Below the pieces are notes generated by a model, which was not told where the DNA came from, ran no database searches, and saw nothing but the letters and a program-made list of their open reading frames with translations. A stretch of 64,000 bases of DNA, from assembly GCA_021432635.1 (NCBI GenBank), contig MU270123.1:1-64000 (forward strand), in the 5' to 3' direction. Numbering within the stretch: position 1 is the first letter of the stretch; the number at the start of each line of letters is the position of its first letter. The translations under genes and the position numbers were made by a program. This DNA comes from Thozetella sp. PMI_491 (Eukaryota; Ascomycota; Sordariomycetes; Chaetosphaeriales; Chaetosphaeriaceae). Below, piece by piece: positions 12,600 through 24,899 of the stretch.

Positions 12600-13900
12600 A
12601 AATACTAGTAATACTTAACTCTAGTAATAAAGATATTGTCTAAGATATTAAAAAGTAAAATAATATCTTACTAAGATTTATCTCTTATATTTATTAAGGT
12701 ATTTTAAACTTTTAAAAGTTTATTATATTTATTAAGATAAAAAAGGTATATAAATAAGTATAGATAAATCTTTATATAAAGTTTAATAACTAATAAGTAA
12801 TCTTAACATATCTTTACTATATATAAATACTTCTATAGGCTTAATAAGCCTAATATTATACCTTAAGATACTATAATTTTAAGATCTAAATTATATCTAA
12901 GACAAAGGTAAGTAACTATAATATTAAGAGCTACCTTTTAAATAATATAAGCTATTTATATTAACTAATAAAAGCCTTTAAAGAGATATTATAAGATTAA
13001 GACTAAGACTTTATTAATACCTATATATAAGATAAAGTATTAACTACTTAAAAGTATATTAAACCTAAGTTAAAATACCTAGGGGAGCTATTAATAACTA
13101 TATCAGAGAAAAGCCTCTAGCTAATTATAATATAACACTCTTTTATAAAGATAGTAATACCTATAGTAAAAAACTTAAACCTATCCTTAATTAGCTTTTA
13201 TATTAATAACTATTTTATATCAGTATAATTTAAGATCCTTTATTATTATAAGGTCTATAAAATACTTAAGACTAATACTACTTTTATAAAGTAGGATATC
13301 TATTTATAATAATACATCTATAAGTCTAGTACTAAAAATCTCTATCATTAGATTTTTAACCTAAAGATTATTATATTACTCTATAAATAGCCTAATAATA
13401 TTATTTAAATACTTTTTTTACAACTAGCTATTAGAAATAATAACTAGGTATCTATACAGTAAGATAACAGACTAGTTTACTACTAAAGCTAACTATTAAG
13501 TAGCTAGAATAAAATAATACTAATAAAGTTAAAGCTTAAAGCCTTTTAAATAAAAGAAGCCTTATCTTTTTAACTAAAAAATACCTAGAGATAAACCACT
13601 ATTTTAAAGTATAGAGCTATAACTAGTCTATATATAAGTAATTAGAAGCTATAGCTAAGTGTTAGGAGAATAAGGAGTTAATAAGAGCTAGTAAAAAATA
13701 GTAAGGAGAAGGGTATATAGTATTATCTTAGGTTATTATAGCTAATAAGAAGGGCTAGGTAATAAGATCTTAGGAGTTTTAATAATAGCTGTTACACTTA
13801 TAGGTTAGGTAATATAAATAAACCACTATAATATCCCTTAGTTTTTATAATAATTGTTACACTTATTATATAAAAGGATCTTATAATAGCTGTTATATAA
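12600..13900 (+). mobile_element. Truncated third MULE copy, more strongly RIP-degraded
   Basis: Sequence from about 12.60 kb parallels the 3' half of copy 2 from about 11.1 kb onward in the same orientation. Shared phrases include those around TAATAAGCCTAATATTATA, AAGAGCTACCTTTTAAATAA and TTTAACCTAAAGATTATTAT. It begins directly after copy 2 and has no recognisable 5' half. Divergence is mostly transitions. The right limit is approximate. Confidence 0.6.
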
Positions 13901-15830
13901 TCCCACTGGAAAACTCCCTTATTAATCCTTAGTTAGGCCTAAATACTAGTATTAATAAGCTTTATTTACCACTTTATAGTGTTAGTATTAATAGAGCCTA
14001 TAATTTTAAGCTAATTAAGGGGCTGGAAAAAGTTATACCTATATAAGCTTATACCTAGGTAGTAAAACTATATACCTAGGTATTAATTCCCTTAGTTTAT
14101 AAGTAGGACTATTAAAACAGTATAAGTCTAATAATATATAAAAGAGAGTATAACTATATAAAAACTAGTAAGTACTAGGCTTTAACTAGTGTAAAATAAA
14201 TATATAAGAATAAGGTAAAGCCTTATAATAGTTATAACAAGTAGTTTTATAGTTAGTTTTATCTAGGGAAAATAAATAAGTAAAGCTTATTAAAAAGATA
14301 GATAATTCTTAATATCTTAATAATTATCTTCTTTAAGAAAGGATAATACCCTTTAGCTATTTATATAAGTTAAGCTATATAATTTAATTAGACTAGAGTT
14401 TAAACCCCTTATATAACTCTTTAATATTAATATTATACTAGGTAAAAAGAAAAATCTACTAATTACCTTTATCTTAATATATACTTAATAAAGTAATTTA
14501 AAATTAAGCTTATATTATCTTTTATAAAAAAAGGCAGAGTAAAATAAACTAGCTAAAAAGAGTTGTGAAAATAAGTTATAAAGAAGCCTAGTAAAATAAG
14601 TAAGTGCTTTAAGTAATAAAGATATAACTTATAGGAAATTACTTATATATATCTAAAGTAAAAGATTAGAGATTAAAGTAATTAATATAGCTATAAATAT
14701 ACTACTAGTTTTAAGTGACTTACTTAAGAAAGTAGCTTGATTTTAATACCTTAACTTTTAAATTATAAATATTTTATTAAAACTAGTTAATTATACTAAT
14801 TATATATAATTATAACTACTAGCCTCTCTACTAGTTAGCTACTTTCTAGCTATTTTATCCCTAGCTATTTAGTAAATAATATATATCTACTCAATCCTTA
14901 ACTTTCTTAAAAATCCTTAAAATATTTCTATAAAAAGTTTATTAATTATCTTATAATACTCTATAAATATTCTTTATTTTCCTTTTAGGTAGAACTATCT
15001 CCTAGGCTAGATTATTAAAACATCCTCCTCTTAAGTAATAACTTCCTCTTTATTAGCGAGATTATTCTCCCTATAACTCTCTTTAAATGGCTTTATTTCT
15101 GTAAAGCTAATGCCTTTGATTTAAAGCTAGAACTAGGCTAAGGCTGGCTCTATTTTTAACTTTTATAAGCCGGCTTAGTTTATAGATATACCTATACTAA
15201 GTATAAGCAGTACCTCCTAACAGTAGCTATATAGCTTTTTTAAATACAACTAGCTTTTTATATAAACTATAACTGCTTATTAGACACAACTCTTTATATA
15301 AAGTGTAGCGTTACAAGCGGTATGGTTATAGCTAGAAAGCACACCCTATAGGTGGACAGCTAATTAATGATCTCAGCTGAAACCTCTGTTAAAATTTAAG
15401 CATATAAGGAGTAACGATGCAGCAACCTATACGGGCGAAGAAATTAACCCTAGGTATTAATATAGGATCATTACCCTATTATGCATTAATTATATATAAG
15501 TATAAAAAGTAATTATAACCCGAGTAAGACCTGTCGGTATGCGTTGTGTCGCGTGGCAACGGGCTAAAATCCTTTATAGGGCTAGACTAAGTGGATCTAG
15601 CTGGGCTACAGCTGGTTAATCTCGCTAAAACCATCCCAAGCTTGTTTTTCTTTTCTTTCTTTCTGGCTGTTATGTTCCAGGAAAATTAGAGGAGACTCTA
15701 GCAGCAGGCTTTTTCAACCCTTTAATGCTGGATTACTTATATATAGGCTGCCCCAAGCACTTGTGATTCGGCTTGAGTCTGATGTAGCCTAAGATTTAGT
15801 ACACGCTATGTGGCTGTGGCATAGCCTAAA
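13900..15830. other. AT-rich transition zone, no gene seen
   Basis: RIP-like sequence grades into normal GC by about 15.5 kb. No family, RNA gene or reading frame could be recognised. A short inverted or direct repeat content is possible but not resolved by eye. Confidence 0.5.
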
Positions 15831-16422
15831 TTAGTGCGCAGGAGTGGAAGGATAACTGTGGCGGCAAACAGAGGCACCACGAAGGTCCCTGCCTATAGAA
15901 TAACCGGTGCACAGCCACCCCCCGCGCTATATATCCTCCTGGGCATACGCCCAGCAGAGCTAGCTCTACCCATCGTCATCTTTCCAGACCTTCTGCACTG
16001 CAGTAACCCAAATGGCCGAACGTCGCTAGACGCTTGCGCGTTGGCGGGGAATATGTAAAGAAAAATTCCATATGTTACATGTCGTGCTATTATTTCTTAG
16101 GCGTGGATCTAAGCCCTTCACTTCCACCCGGCCTTCCATTCCGAATTCTACAAGGCAATATGCTGCTGACTCTGTAATACGATCAAAATGCGTATCTAGC
16201 AAATGGCTTGTGTGATCTACGACCTCGCCGCGTCCCCCAAGAACTCGCCTTCTATTCACCGTAAATGGAAACTTAGTTTTGAACTATTGACGAATCTGTG
16301 TTTGGAAGAGTTGATACTAAAAGGAATAATGGATCGTCGCAGTTATGCTCAGCAGCAATGGAAAACGGTTTAGAAGCACCATTCAGCATCCAAGCCCTCA
16401 GCCAAAAGCACCTAGCGGCGTG

Positions 16423-17910
16423 CTAGTTGTAAGATTGTAATAACGCAATCTCCGCCGTCGTATCCGTATCGCTCATGCCACTGCTCTTGGTGAATTGCAG
16501 TGATCTCGCATTGAGGATCTTCTCAAGCCAAGTAACATCAATATCCCCGGTCTGAGCACTTAGAAGGCCCGTCGTGTTGCCAGCATTACTGGTATCGTCG
16601 CCATCTACAGCCCGTGGGCGTGGACCCTGTGCTGCAACCGAACTTGGTCCTCTCCTAAAGAGAATTAGCGTGAGAGAGAGCCCAAACGGCCCTTTGAACA
16701 GGACTCCGGCCTGTGGTGGCGGGGCGCGGAGGATATAAGCTGCGATGGCTGTGGCGACAATGAGAGTACCCCTGTGCCAGGAAACAGCTTTGTCAATTTA
16801 ATTGTCTCAGCCGAAAAAGATGGATACGCTCACGTCGCAATACTGTACTGAATGATCGGATATGTCACGTTAACCGGCTTACCCAGTAGAGCATCGCTGA
16901 TGGTATTCTGGAGAGACCCTAGCACCTCGGGTGTCAATAATAGGATCTAGAAAGCGACTTCCGAGACCTCCCCAGAGCAGGTCTCAGGAGCATCAGCAGC
17001 TCAAATGCCCACGAAACAGAACGAATGAGAAAATAAGAAACATGTGATGCACTGACAGCCGACTGAATTATAGTAGAGGCCAAGGTAGTAGATGATGGTT
17101 TTGGTAGCTGTTTGGCCGTCCTCGGTCAGTTGCGCGTTACAGTAGACCATAACAGCGTTGCAAGCGATATCCAGCATCTGGCCACTTGGATCCTTGTATG
17201 TCTGCTCAAACTTTTCGATTTGCCAATTTGGGTTTCCAGCTTGGGCAATGGTCGTCATTGTGCTGAGAAGATCATTCGAGAAGGGTCCTGGACATTCCCT
17301 GTCAGTCCGTCAAGCTGCCCAGCGAAGCAATGCCTAGCGCAATGTTGCAATCATACTATGAAACCAATCCGGGAAGGCGCCTCCGCCACCGCTAAGAATC
17401 AAAGGTGTTAGCCAGATGACTCTGTTACTCGAAGCTACGAGTGTCGCCTTTTCTCACCCTAGGATTGTGTTATCGACGTAATTTGTTATAGTGGTCGTAT
17501 CGCCTTCCTTGGCAGAGACAAAGTCTTCGTGCGATTTACAGAGCGCCTTCGGGCTCGGGCTGAAATCGGTTGGATAACTAGAATCTCCGTTGTAAGAGTA
17601 CGCGAATAGCTTGAGGAAATTCTGTCGGGAGATGTTTTGGAGATCAGTCTGCAACTGCGCCATCTTCTGCGCGTCCGGAGGGTCGCCGATCAACATCTTC
17701 AGAGCATGTAAGTGGCGTTCCGTGACAGATACCTGGGAGGGAGGGAGAAGGGCGTTACTCCAATCTTACTTTACTCTTATAGTAGGTTTGGATATCAGAC
17801 GGGTCCTCAACGGCGGCTTCCAGCATACTGGCTGCCTCATTTAAGAGAGTCGAGACGAGAGCGGTCCCAACCTGTAGTATGAGGTTCTGCGTATTGTCCG
17901 AGCAGCCCAT
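16423..17910 (-). CDS. Six-exon gene for a 396-aa single-pass membrane protein, family unknown
   Basis: Exons 17910-17770, 17732-17458, 17391-17365, 17298-17013, 16946-16834 and 16771-16423 join in one open frame of 397 codons with canonical GT...AG junctions. The third intron ends CTGACAG, a good branch site plus acceptor. The first intron (37 nt) is unusually short and is the weakest junction. The start is set by a TATA box about 100 bp upstream. The product begins MGCSDNTQN without a clear signal peptide and has a Gly run, a Cys-containing middle, one hydrophobic segment (about residues 273-292, SIATGTLIVATAIAAYIL) and a roughly 100-residue Ser/Thr/Asp-rich tail. I do not recognise the family. 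It is the only gene in a 4-kb island between two RIP blocks, with no RIP damage. Confidence 0.7.
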
Positions 17911-18009
17911 TTTGCTGAAATGTGCGATTTATGGATAGAAGCTGACGTGTAAGTGTTGGTTGGCCTTGATGGTCTTGTTGATATTCCTATCTCTCTTCAG
18001 AGGCTTGGC

Positions 18010-18022
18010 ATCCTTATATACC
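18010..18022 (-). promoter_or_regulatory. TATA box upstream of the 17.9-kb gene
   Basis: The minus strand reads GGTATATAAGGA, about 100 bp before the ATG at 17910. Spacing suits a transcription start in the short pyrimidine/CA stretch that follows. Confidence 0.5.
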
Positions 18023-18023
18023 A

Positions 18024-19150
18024 TTTCTCGCCCGCGCTCTCTGCTCGTATCCTGTCCTCTCGCGGATTTCTCGCGGATTATCGCCCCATTAAGCCATAGA
18101 CACATCAGTTCGTGATTCTTTCAGCTAGCCATGGAAACAGACTAGGACCGAAGAAGCTCTTCAGCCAGCGAAATTTGTGAGTGTTAAAAAATATCGTCAC
18201 GTCTAAGACCTCAGCTCCCAGATTAATGTTTCATTCCAGCTGAATAGAGTAGGGCCAATCCCGTCAAGTGATGCAATAAGACCGTGCAGCTTAAGCGCAG
18301 TGAAACCATCCAACTTGTCTAGCGGGCCTGTACATACTTCGGCCTGGTGACAGACTAATGTAACCCGCGTGATCCACCGCACTTACGACAATTAAATGCC
18401 CTTACAACCAGTACGATTCGCCTTTATTCGTATTTTCCTAGCACAGAGCACCCACATGACCGTTCTGGGGGTGCATGCACCACCCCCCCTCTTTCCTTCT
18501 ACCCCGCTTTCACGCAGCGTTAGAACAGCAGGCCCTGCAGCCCTGGTACACTAAATACAGGAATGCTATCTAAATTTGTTTAAAGTGCGGATAGAGTTTC
18601 TAAGTGAATCATGATTGTATCTTATTAGAAGCGACATTGGTGAAGCTTGAGTAAATAATTATGTAGTATATTATTAAATCATGTTAATCGGCGCTATATC
18701 GATTATTTCGACAGCTGGAAGCTTTTAAGATCTAAATCGCGGCTATCGGTAAGTATGATGCTACTTAGATTGGATGATGTGCTTAAACCAGTATGTACAA
18801 CAACTACGAGCTGAGTCTATCGCTTAGCGATTGGTGCTGGTTGACGAAAGACCTCACCTTAGGGCACGACTGTCAAATCATAATTAAGTCTAAATGTGTG
18901 GAACTGAACGGCTGGGCCTTCCTGTCAAGGCAGCGGAGCGAGTGGAAAGTTGTACTGCAGGGATCACTAAATCCGCGGGTCCGTACACTCGCGAGTCCCC
19001 TTTAGTTAGCAAAAGCCCTAACCCTATCACTCCTCGCCAGCTAGCGGCGGCCAGATTACACTAGATGTTAATAGACAAGACTTTGCGCCCCTCCTATAGC
19101 CCTGAATATGACACTTGCTGTATATAGGTAGCGTTTTCCCGCTGCTATCT
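18024..19150. other. Normal-GC intergenic stretch, no gene supported
   Basis: A 70-codon open frame at 18793-19005 is the longest found. It has no recognisable domain or splice context and is not called. Confidence 0.5.
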
Positions 19151-19262
19151 AGCTCTTGTTCTACTGTGGTCTGTTCTAGTCTAGCTTGCTCTAGTCTAGC
19201 CTATTCTAGACTGACTTGTGCTGGCGCGGGTTGTACTGGCGTGGGTTGTGCTGGCTTGTATA
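19150..19262 (+). repeat. Two short degenerate tandem repeats
   Basis: Units like TCTAGTCTAGC repeat three to four times, then a 15-16 bp unit like TTGTGCTGGCGCGGG repeats three times. They lie at the border where GC falls into the second AT-rich block. Confidence 0.7.
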
Positions 19263-19461
19263 AGCTCGTGGTTATGTCGAGAGAATAGATCTTCCGTACG
19301 ATGTTTAAGATCCTAAGTTTTATACTTGGTTTTTTTAACTATCACTAAAAACTAGTAGCCACTGTGAAATCTGTTGCAACTATAGATAACTGTATGTCGA
19401 TCAGCTTTCTCAAGAGTTAATTATTGTATGATAAAGGTATAACTGTTATAAATTAATTATG

Positions 19462-19511
19462 TCTAGAGGTCTAAGAAGCACTTATTTAGTAATAAATAAG
19501 TAGCCTCTAGA
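19462..19511. repeat. Hairpin-forming inverted repeat
   Basis: An inner perfect stem of 9 bp (ACTTATTTA/TAAATAAGT, 4-nt loop, 19480-19501) is nested in an outer 8-bp pair TCTAGAGG/CCTCTAGA (19462-19469 with 19504-19511). It could be the remnant of a small inverted-repeat element; family unknown. Confidence 0.6.
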
Positions 19512-20104
19512 GGAATTAAATCATTAGTAAAAGAAGCTATATTATAATAATATAAGAAAGGTAGGTAGGTAAGTGTAAAATAGTAAGTGGTGAGCAGTTG
19601 TAAAAAAAAAACCCAGCTGGTAAAGAGTGATAAGGTTAAGGCTCTTACTGACTAAGAAGGACCTGCGAGTGTATAGACTTATAGATTTAGTGATCTCCTT
19701 ATATTAAGGGTCTATTATAGGTATAGATCTTATTCCTATAGTCTAGTATAGGTCCTGTGCTTTTTATATAAGTATAAACCCTAACCTTAAGATCACTTAT
19801 ATAAGGGGGGGGAAGGGGTCTACAACTATTATATCTATAATTATATCCCCTTATATTTTAAAATATAAAGTAGCTAGTTAGTACAATAGTTGTCTAGTTA
19901 TAAATATTATAAATATCAACTAGTAAAAAGCATAGTAAAAGTAGTAAAAGTAAAAAAAATAAAAAAAAAAAAAAAAAACAGCTAGTAAGCCAGTTAAACT
20001 GCCCTCCTGCCCCCCTACCCCCCCTTATATATTATATTAGTATCTATTATATCTATATAAATACGTTGTGTAAAAGATCTTAAACTAAGTAATATTATAT
20101 AATT

Positions 20105-20380
20105 TTAACTAAGTGTTATAACTAAGATATTAACTACCTTCCTTATAACTACTAATAAAGCTTAGTACTTAAGCCTTAGTGGTTAACTATAGTAGAATAC
20201 CTAGTGGATACTTTAAGTATATATATAGATATCTAGCTAATTAAGGAAGGATAATATAGGCTAAAGAGCCTTAGTAATCTAGATCACTAAGTAATTTAGA
20301 TCAGTAATAATCCTAGAACTTAATAAGTTATAAAGAGCAACCTAGTATATAAAACTATAGTCTTTACTTAGTTATTAAGT
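20105..20380 (+). repeat. LTR-like fragment shared with about 7835-8100
   Basis: Both stretches start near TATAACTAAG and read ATTAACTACC...CCTATAACTACTAATAAGGC-like, and both end with AAAGAGCAACCTAGTATATA followed by a ...TAGTCT...ACTTAG motif. The 7.8-kb copy lies where the right LTR of the gypsy fossil should be, so this one is probably a solo LTR or LTR piece of the same family. Extensively degraded. Confidence 0.5.
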
Positions 20381-21764
20381 GTATTATTTATACTATAATA
20401 ATATTATTAAATAATAATTATCTATATTTATATAATAGTGTTTTAAAGTATTTTTAAGCTAGTTATAGATATATATTTTTATACTAAGCCCTTATAAAAC
20501 AGTTTTTTTTCTTAGGTTATATATAAGTTGAGTTTTTTTTTTAAAAAAAAGTAATTTTTACTATATATTTTAAGAGCTTTTACTACTTTAGTACTTTTAG
20601 CTTATACTTTTTAGATTAAGATTATAACTATTATTATTATATTAGTATAAGTAAGTTACTCTTTATATATATTTTATATTATAAAATTATTAATTATACT
20701 ATTTATAGTAGTTACCTCTTACTATATTAATAAGGGTAATAAAAAGGCTGTCTACTACTCCTACTAGAGTTTTAACCCTATTAATAATCTATAGGTTAGT
20801 TTAGCTCTTAAGGATTTTTTATTTAGTTAATTTTACGTTAATATTAACTTTCTTTAAGATCCCCCTTAAGAGAAAGAGGCTTTTTTATAGCTAAGTAGGA
20901 GATAAGTTAATCCTTATTTATTTATATATTTATTATTTTATATTTAACACTGGTTTAGTATTAGTATAAGCTAATTAATATATAGAATAATATTCTCTAT
21001 ATTATTTATATTAGTTATATTAGCTATAATAAGATAATCTATTATATATTAGACCTTAGTAAGTAACTCTTTTAATATAATTATTTTATACTTTAACATA
21101 GAGTTTTATAAGTGATATTAATATAGTAATTAAATTTATATAAGGATAAATATATTAAGTATTTAACTAATAATTATAACTACTTTAAAGTACTTATTAT
21201 AACAAAGGGTATTATATATATCTTTATAGAGATAGTTTTTACTCGCTATACTAGTAAGGTAAAAGATAAGGTAACTAGATTATACTTAAGCATTAAAACT
21301 ATAGCTAACTAGTTATATTAAGCCTATAAAAAGGCTTATAAACTAGCTAAAAAAGCTATTAAAAATATTAACAAGGTACTAGCTAAAGAGGAGCTAGATA
21401 AGTATATATTTTTATATATTATCTTAAGAGAAGTATATACTTTATATATAAATCTTATTATTATTTATACTTAAGTATAAAATTTAATAGGGTTTTAATT
21501 ATTTTATAAAAGTAAATACCCCTAGTTTATCCCTTATACTTTTACGCTAGGAAATAGTATAAAACACTAAATAAAACTTGTTTTTCTTATACTTAATCTA
21601 TTTTACTCTTTATATAACCTTTAGGTAGATATATACCTATAAGCCTTATAAGGCTATAATATAAGTATTACTAGAGTATAATAAAGACTATTTTAATATT
21701 AAAGGGCTAAAATAAAATATTAACTTATTACTTTATACCTAGAGTAAAATACCTTCTTAAATAT

Positions 21765-21905
21765 TAGAGAGCTAGATTAAAACCTAACTATAACTAGACT
21801 AATATTAAAAGATAAAGCTATAAGAAAGGGACTAACTAGCTATTAACTTAATAAAGTTAAAGGGCTAGATTAAAGCCTAACTATAATTAGACTAATATTA
21901 AAAGG
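21765..21905 (+). repeat. Imperfect tandem duplication of about 90 bp
   Basis: GAGCTAGATTAAAACCTAAC and GGGCTAGATTAAAGCCTAAC, each followed by a near-identical run ending ACTAATATTAAAA, occur about 90 bp apart. The differences are transitions, as RIP would give. Confidence 0.65.
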
Positions 21906-22479
21906 CTAGGCTATATAAGAGTAGCTAAGCCTAAAGGGTAAGTTTTATTAGTGTTAGAACTAAGGCTAAATAGTTATATAATAACTAGGAATAAGGCTAG
22001 GTTTTAAGAGTAAGACCTTTTAAAAAAGAAGATAATTATAATTATATATAATAGAATCTATATATAAGTGGATTATATAAGTGGATGGATCACTTTAAAA
22101 TATATATAAAATCGAGAATTCCTTAGCTTTTTAATACTATTAAATTAAATTAGATAATTATAAAATATATAGTACACTTTTTAAAGATAATAATAAACTT
22201 ATATTTTTTTCTTTAGACTTTTTTTCCCTTAGCTATAAAATAAAAAATTAGAGAATAGAATTCTCTACTTTCATTTATTTTCTCAATAGATTTACTAAAA
22301 AATATTTTAAATTTTTAAATAAAATCTTAATAGATATAAGTACTTATATAAATAACTATGTAAAAGTTATATAATACTTAAGTAAGAATTAATAATGTTA
22401 GAAAGTTAAGAAATCTTTAATATTATATATATTTTAAAGTAATCTATCTACTTATATAATCTACTTATATATAGATTAT

Positions 22480-24450
22480 ATTATAATAATAGCTAGCCTA
22501 GCTATAAGAGCCTTATAAAAAAATAAATAAGTTATTATTAAACTAGGTATAATCTTACTTTTATATAGATTAACTTCTCCTCTTATTATAAACCTATAGT
22601 TATATATAATATATTTCTTTAGTTAATAATAATAAATAAGTGTAAAAGATATAATATAATCTATAAGTAAACCGTTTATATAAGTAAACTACCTACTTTT
22701 TACTACCCTTATATTAAAAACAGCTTTATTTACACTATAACGTTATTAATCAACTATGCTTTTGCTATAGATAGATAAATTAAAAGCTAGTATAGCCTTT
22801 AAATACTTATAGATAATATAGCCTAGCTTTTTACACCTTTTATAGCACTATAGCTTTATAATAGCCCCTTTTATATAACTCCCTCTATTATATAATTTGC
22901 TAACTAGCTAGTTATCTATATTTATTTAATTAAGTATATCTAAGGCTTTCTTAACTATAAAAGCCCCTTTAAGTTATATATATATGTGTTTAACCCTCTT
23001 ATACTTGTTAAGTACTTTATTAGCCTTATAAGCTGTTATAAGCTTTATATATAAAAGAGCTAGTTAATAAGTAATAACTATAGCCTTTTTAGCTAGTTTA
23101 TCTATAGTAGTTAATATATAGGTAGGGGAGTTATTTTAATAGGCTGTTATATAGCTTTTTATAAGGTTGGTTTAAGAGGTAGTTTTATATAGATTATATA
23201 GTGTGGTTAATATTTATATAGTAGTAGTTATAAAAAGGTTAGGTAGTAAGAAGGGTATTTATAACTAGATATTTAGCTTTAATATTATCTTAGCTAGATT
23301 ATATAGAGCTAGACTAATCTTTAAAAAGCTAGCTTTTATATAAGTAGGTGTAATAACTATAAAAAAGGCCTTATAAAAGCTATAAAAGAACTTTAGCTTT
23401 ATAATATAGTTAATATAAGCTTTTATATAAGCCTTGATTTACTAGTTATACACTTACTTTAATAGTTTAAAGCACCTTATATCTAATAACTAGAATATAT
23501 AGTATAAATAGGCTGGTATATAAAGTATAATAATATTATTAGCTTTATAAAAGGGTTTAAATTAAGCTAAATAATAGCTTTTATAACTATCTAGTATAAG
23601 AAGCTGATATTTATCCTTTATATAGCTATATATAATATAATTAAAATACTAGATCTATATATAGCTTATTTTATTTGTAGTTTAGCTGTTTTTAATAGTG
23701 TTAATAGCTTAGCTAGCTAGTAAGCTACACTCTTTATACTAATTAATAAAGTAGTATTAGCTAGTTAAGAAAATAAATAAAGGGATAGCTTTACTAGCTG
23801 TACTTATAACTTATATAATTATAACTTACTTATAATTGTCTAGCTGGGCTAGTTTAGCCTTAAAATAGTTATCTAAGGTTATAATAGCTATTCTTAAGTA
23901 TATAATACCTATTATAAAACTAGTTTTATTAAAGTTTTACTAGTCTTTCTTTAGGATCTTTTATTTAGCCTTTATATTTTATATAAGATTAACTTAAGCT
24001 TTAATAAGTATAAGATCCTTATATAAAGCTCACTAGTAATTATATTTATATATATAACGCGTATAAAGGGCTGGTTAGCGCTATATAAAGTTAAAGGTTT
24101 AGTTTTTACCTATAGGAGGTGCGTTATATATCTATAAAAGCTTATTAGCTATATCTTTTATATTACTTAATCTAGGCAGGAATACTTGTGTTCTTAGGTT
24201 GATTATATAGTTGATAAGTATTTGCTCTTTTAAATCAGTGAGTTTGTGTCAGTTGGCTGGTATATTGCGTTGTGCTTGTACGCCAGTGTGTTAATTATAT
24301 AATATAGTTTATAAAACCTTATAGATCTTAGCGGCTGCTTAGATACTAAGTTTTTAGTCTTTCTTTATAGCTTTAAGAGTTAAAATCGGCCTAGATTCTT
24401 TGGAAAGTGTAGTTATTGCTGGTTGTGGAGATATATATGGTGTTTTGAGA
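22480..24450 (-). mobile_element. Pogo/Fot-type (Tc1/mariner superfamily) DNA transposon, decayed
   Basis: Read on the minus strand, about 24.43-24.10 kb resembles the N-terminal helix-turn-helix and CENP-B-like DNA-binding part of fungal pogo transposases: an AAxxYxV-like helix, an IPAN-type turn, then a KLTDLKEQILINYI-like segment. About 23.15-22.74 kb resembles the C-terminal tail, with a LxxYKRVK basic stretch and a Cys/His knuckle-like end. The DDE core between them is too mutated to follow. Stops interrupt all parts, so the copy is dead. Terminal repeats were not located, so the limits are approximate. Confidence 0.5.
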
Positions 24451-24899
24451 GAGAATGCGCTGTGTTGAAAAGTGGGTGGTTTGCTTGTGTGGGTGGTTTG
24501 CTTGTGGATTGTGTTATTAGTAGTATAGTATAGTAATATTAGGTGTGTAGTATTATAGAAAGAGACTAATACTTTAGTGCTTTTATCCCTAGCCTTATAG
24601 CATATAAAAAGACTTTAATACCTTTAGATGGAAATAATCTAGCTTTTTAATACACTAGATATTTTGGCGGCCTACTATATTATAGATCTCCTTATTTCTC
24701 TAGTTAACTTTATCTTATTAATTACTAGGGTAGCTATAAGCTAAATACTCTTTAGCCTTAGTTTTTAAATAAAATAACACCCTTTAATTTTATTAATATA
24801 GTCTTAACTAGTCTCCTCTAGGGCTGCTAAACTTCTTTAACTAAGCTTACATCTCTTGCTATTACATTTCCAATCTTCTATAGGACTAATAATAGAGAG

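Larger units (their letters stand above)
1..15300. repeat. AT-rich repeat block with RIP-like composition
   Basis: Almost the whole stretch is built from TA, TAA and TTA steps, with CpA and TpG nearly absent. This is the footprint left by repeat-induced point mutation (C to T at CpA). No open frame of gene length survives on either strand. Recognisable contents are a gypsy-type fossil, three Mutator-like copies, an AT microsatellite and a tandem array, listed separately. The right edge is gradual: GC rises between about 15.0 and 15.5 kb. RIP as the cause is inferred from composition and from stops inside recognisable transposase reading frames. Confidence 0.9.

Noticed and set aside
1-15300. 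Centromere or mitochondrial insertion as the cause of the AT richness
   Set aside because: Recognisable transposon families with transition-type decay explain the composition; no mitochondrial gene was seen. A centromeric location cannot be excluded, but nothing specific supports it.
18793-19005. 70-codon plus-strand frame
   Set aside because: No recognisable domain; length is within chance expectation for this GC.
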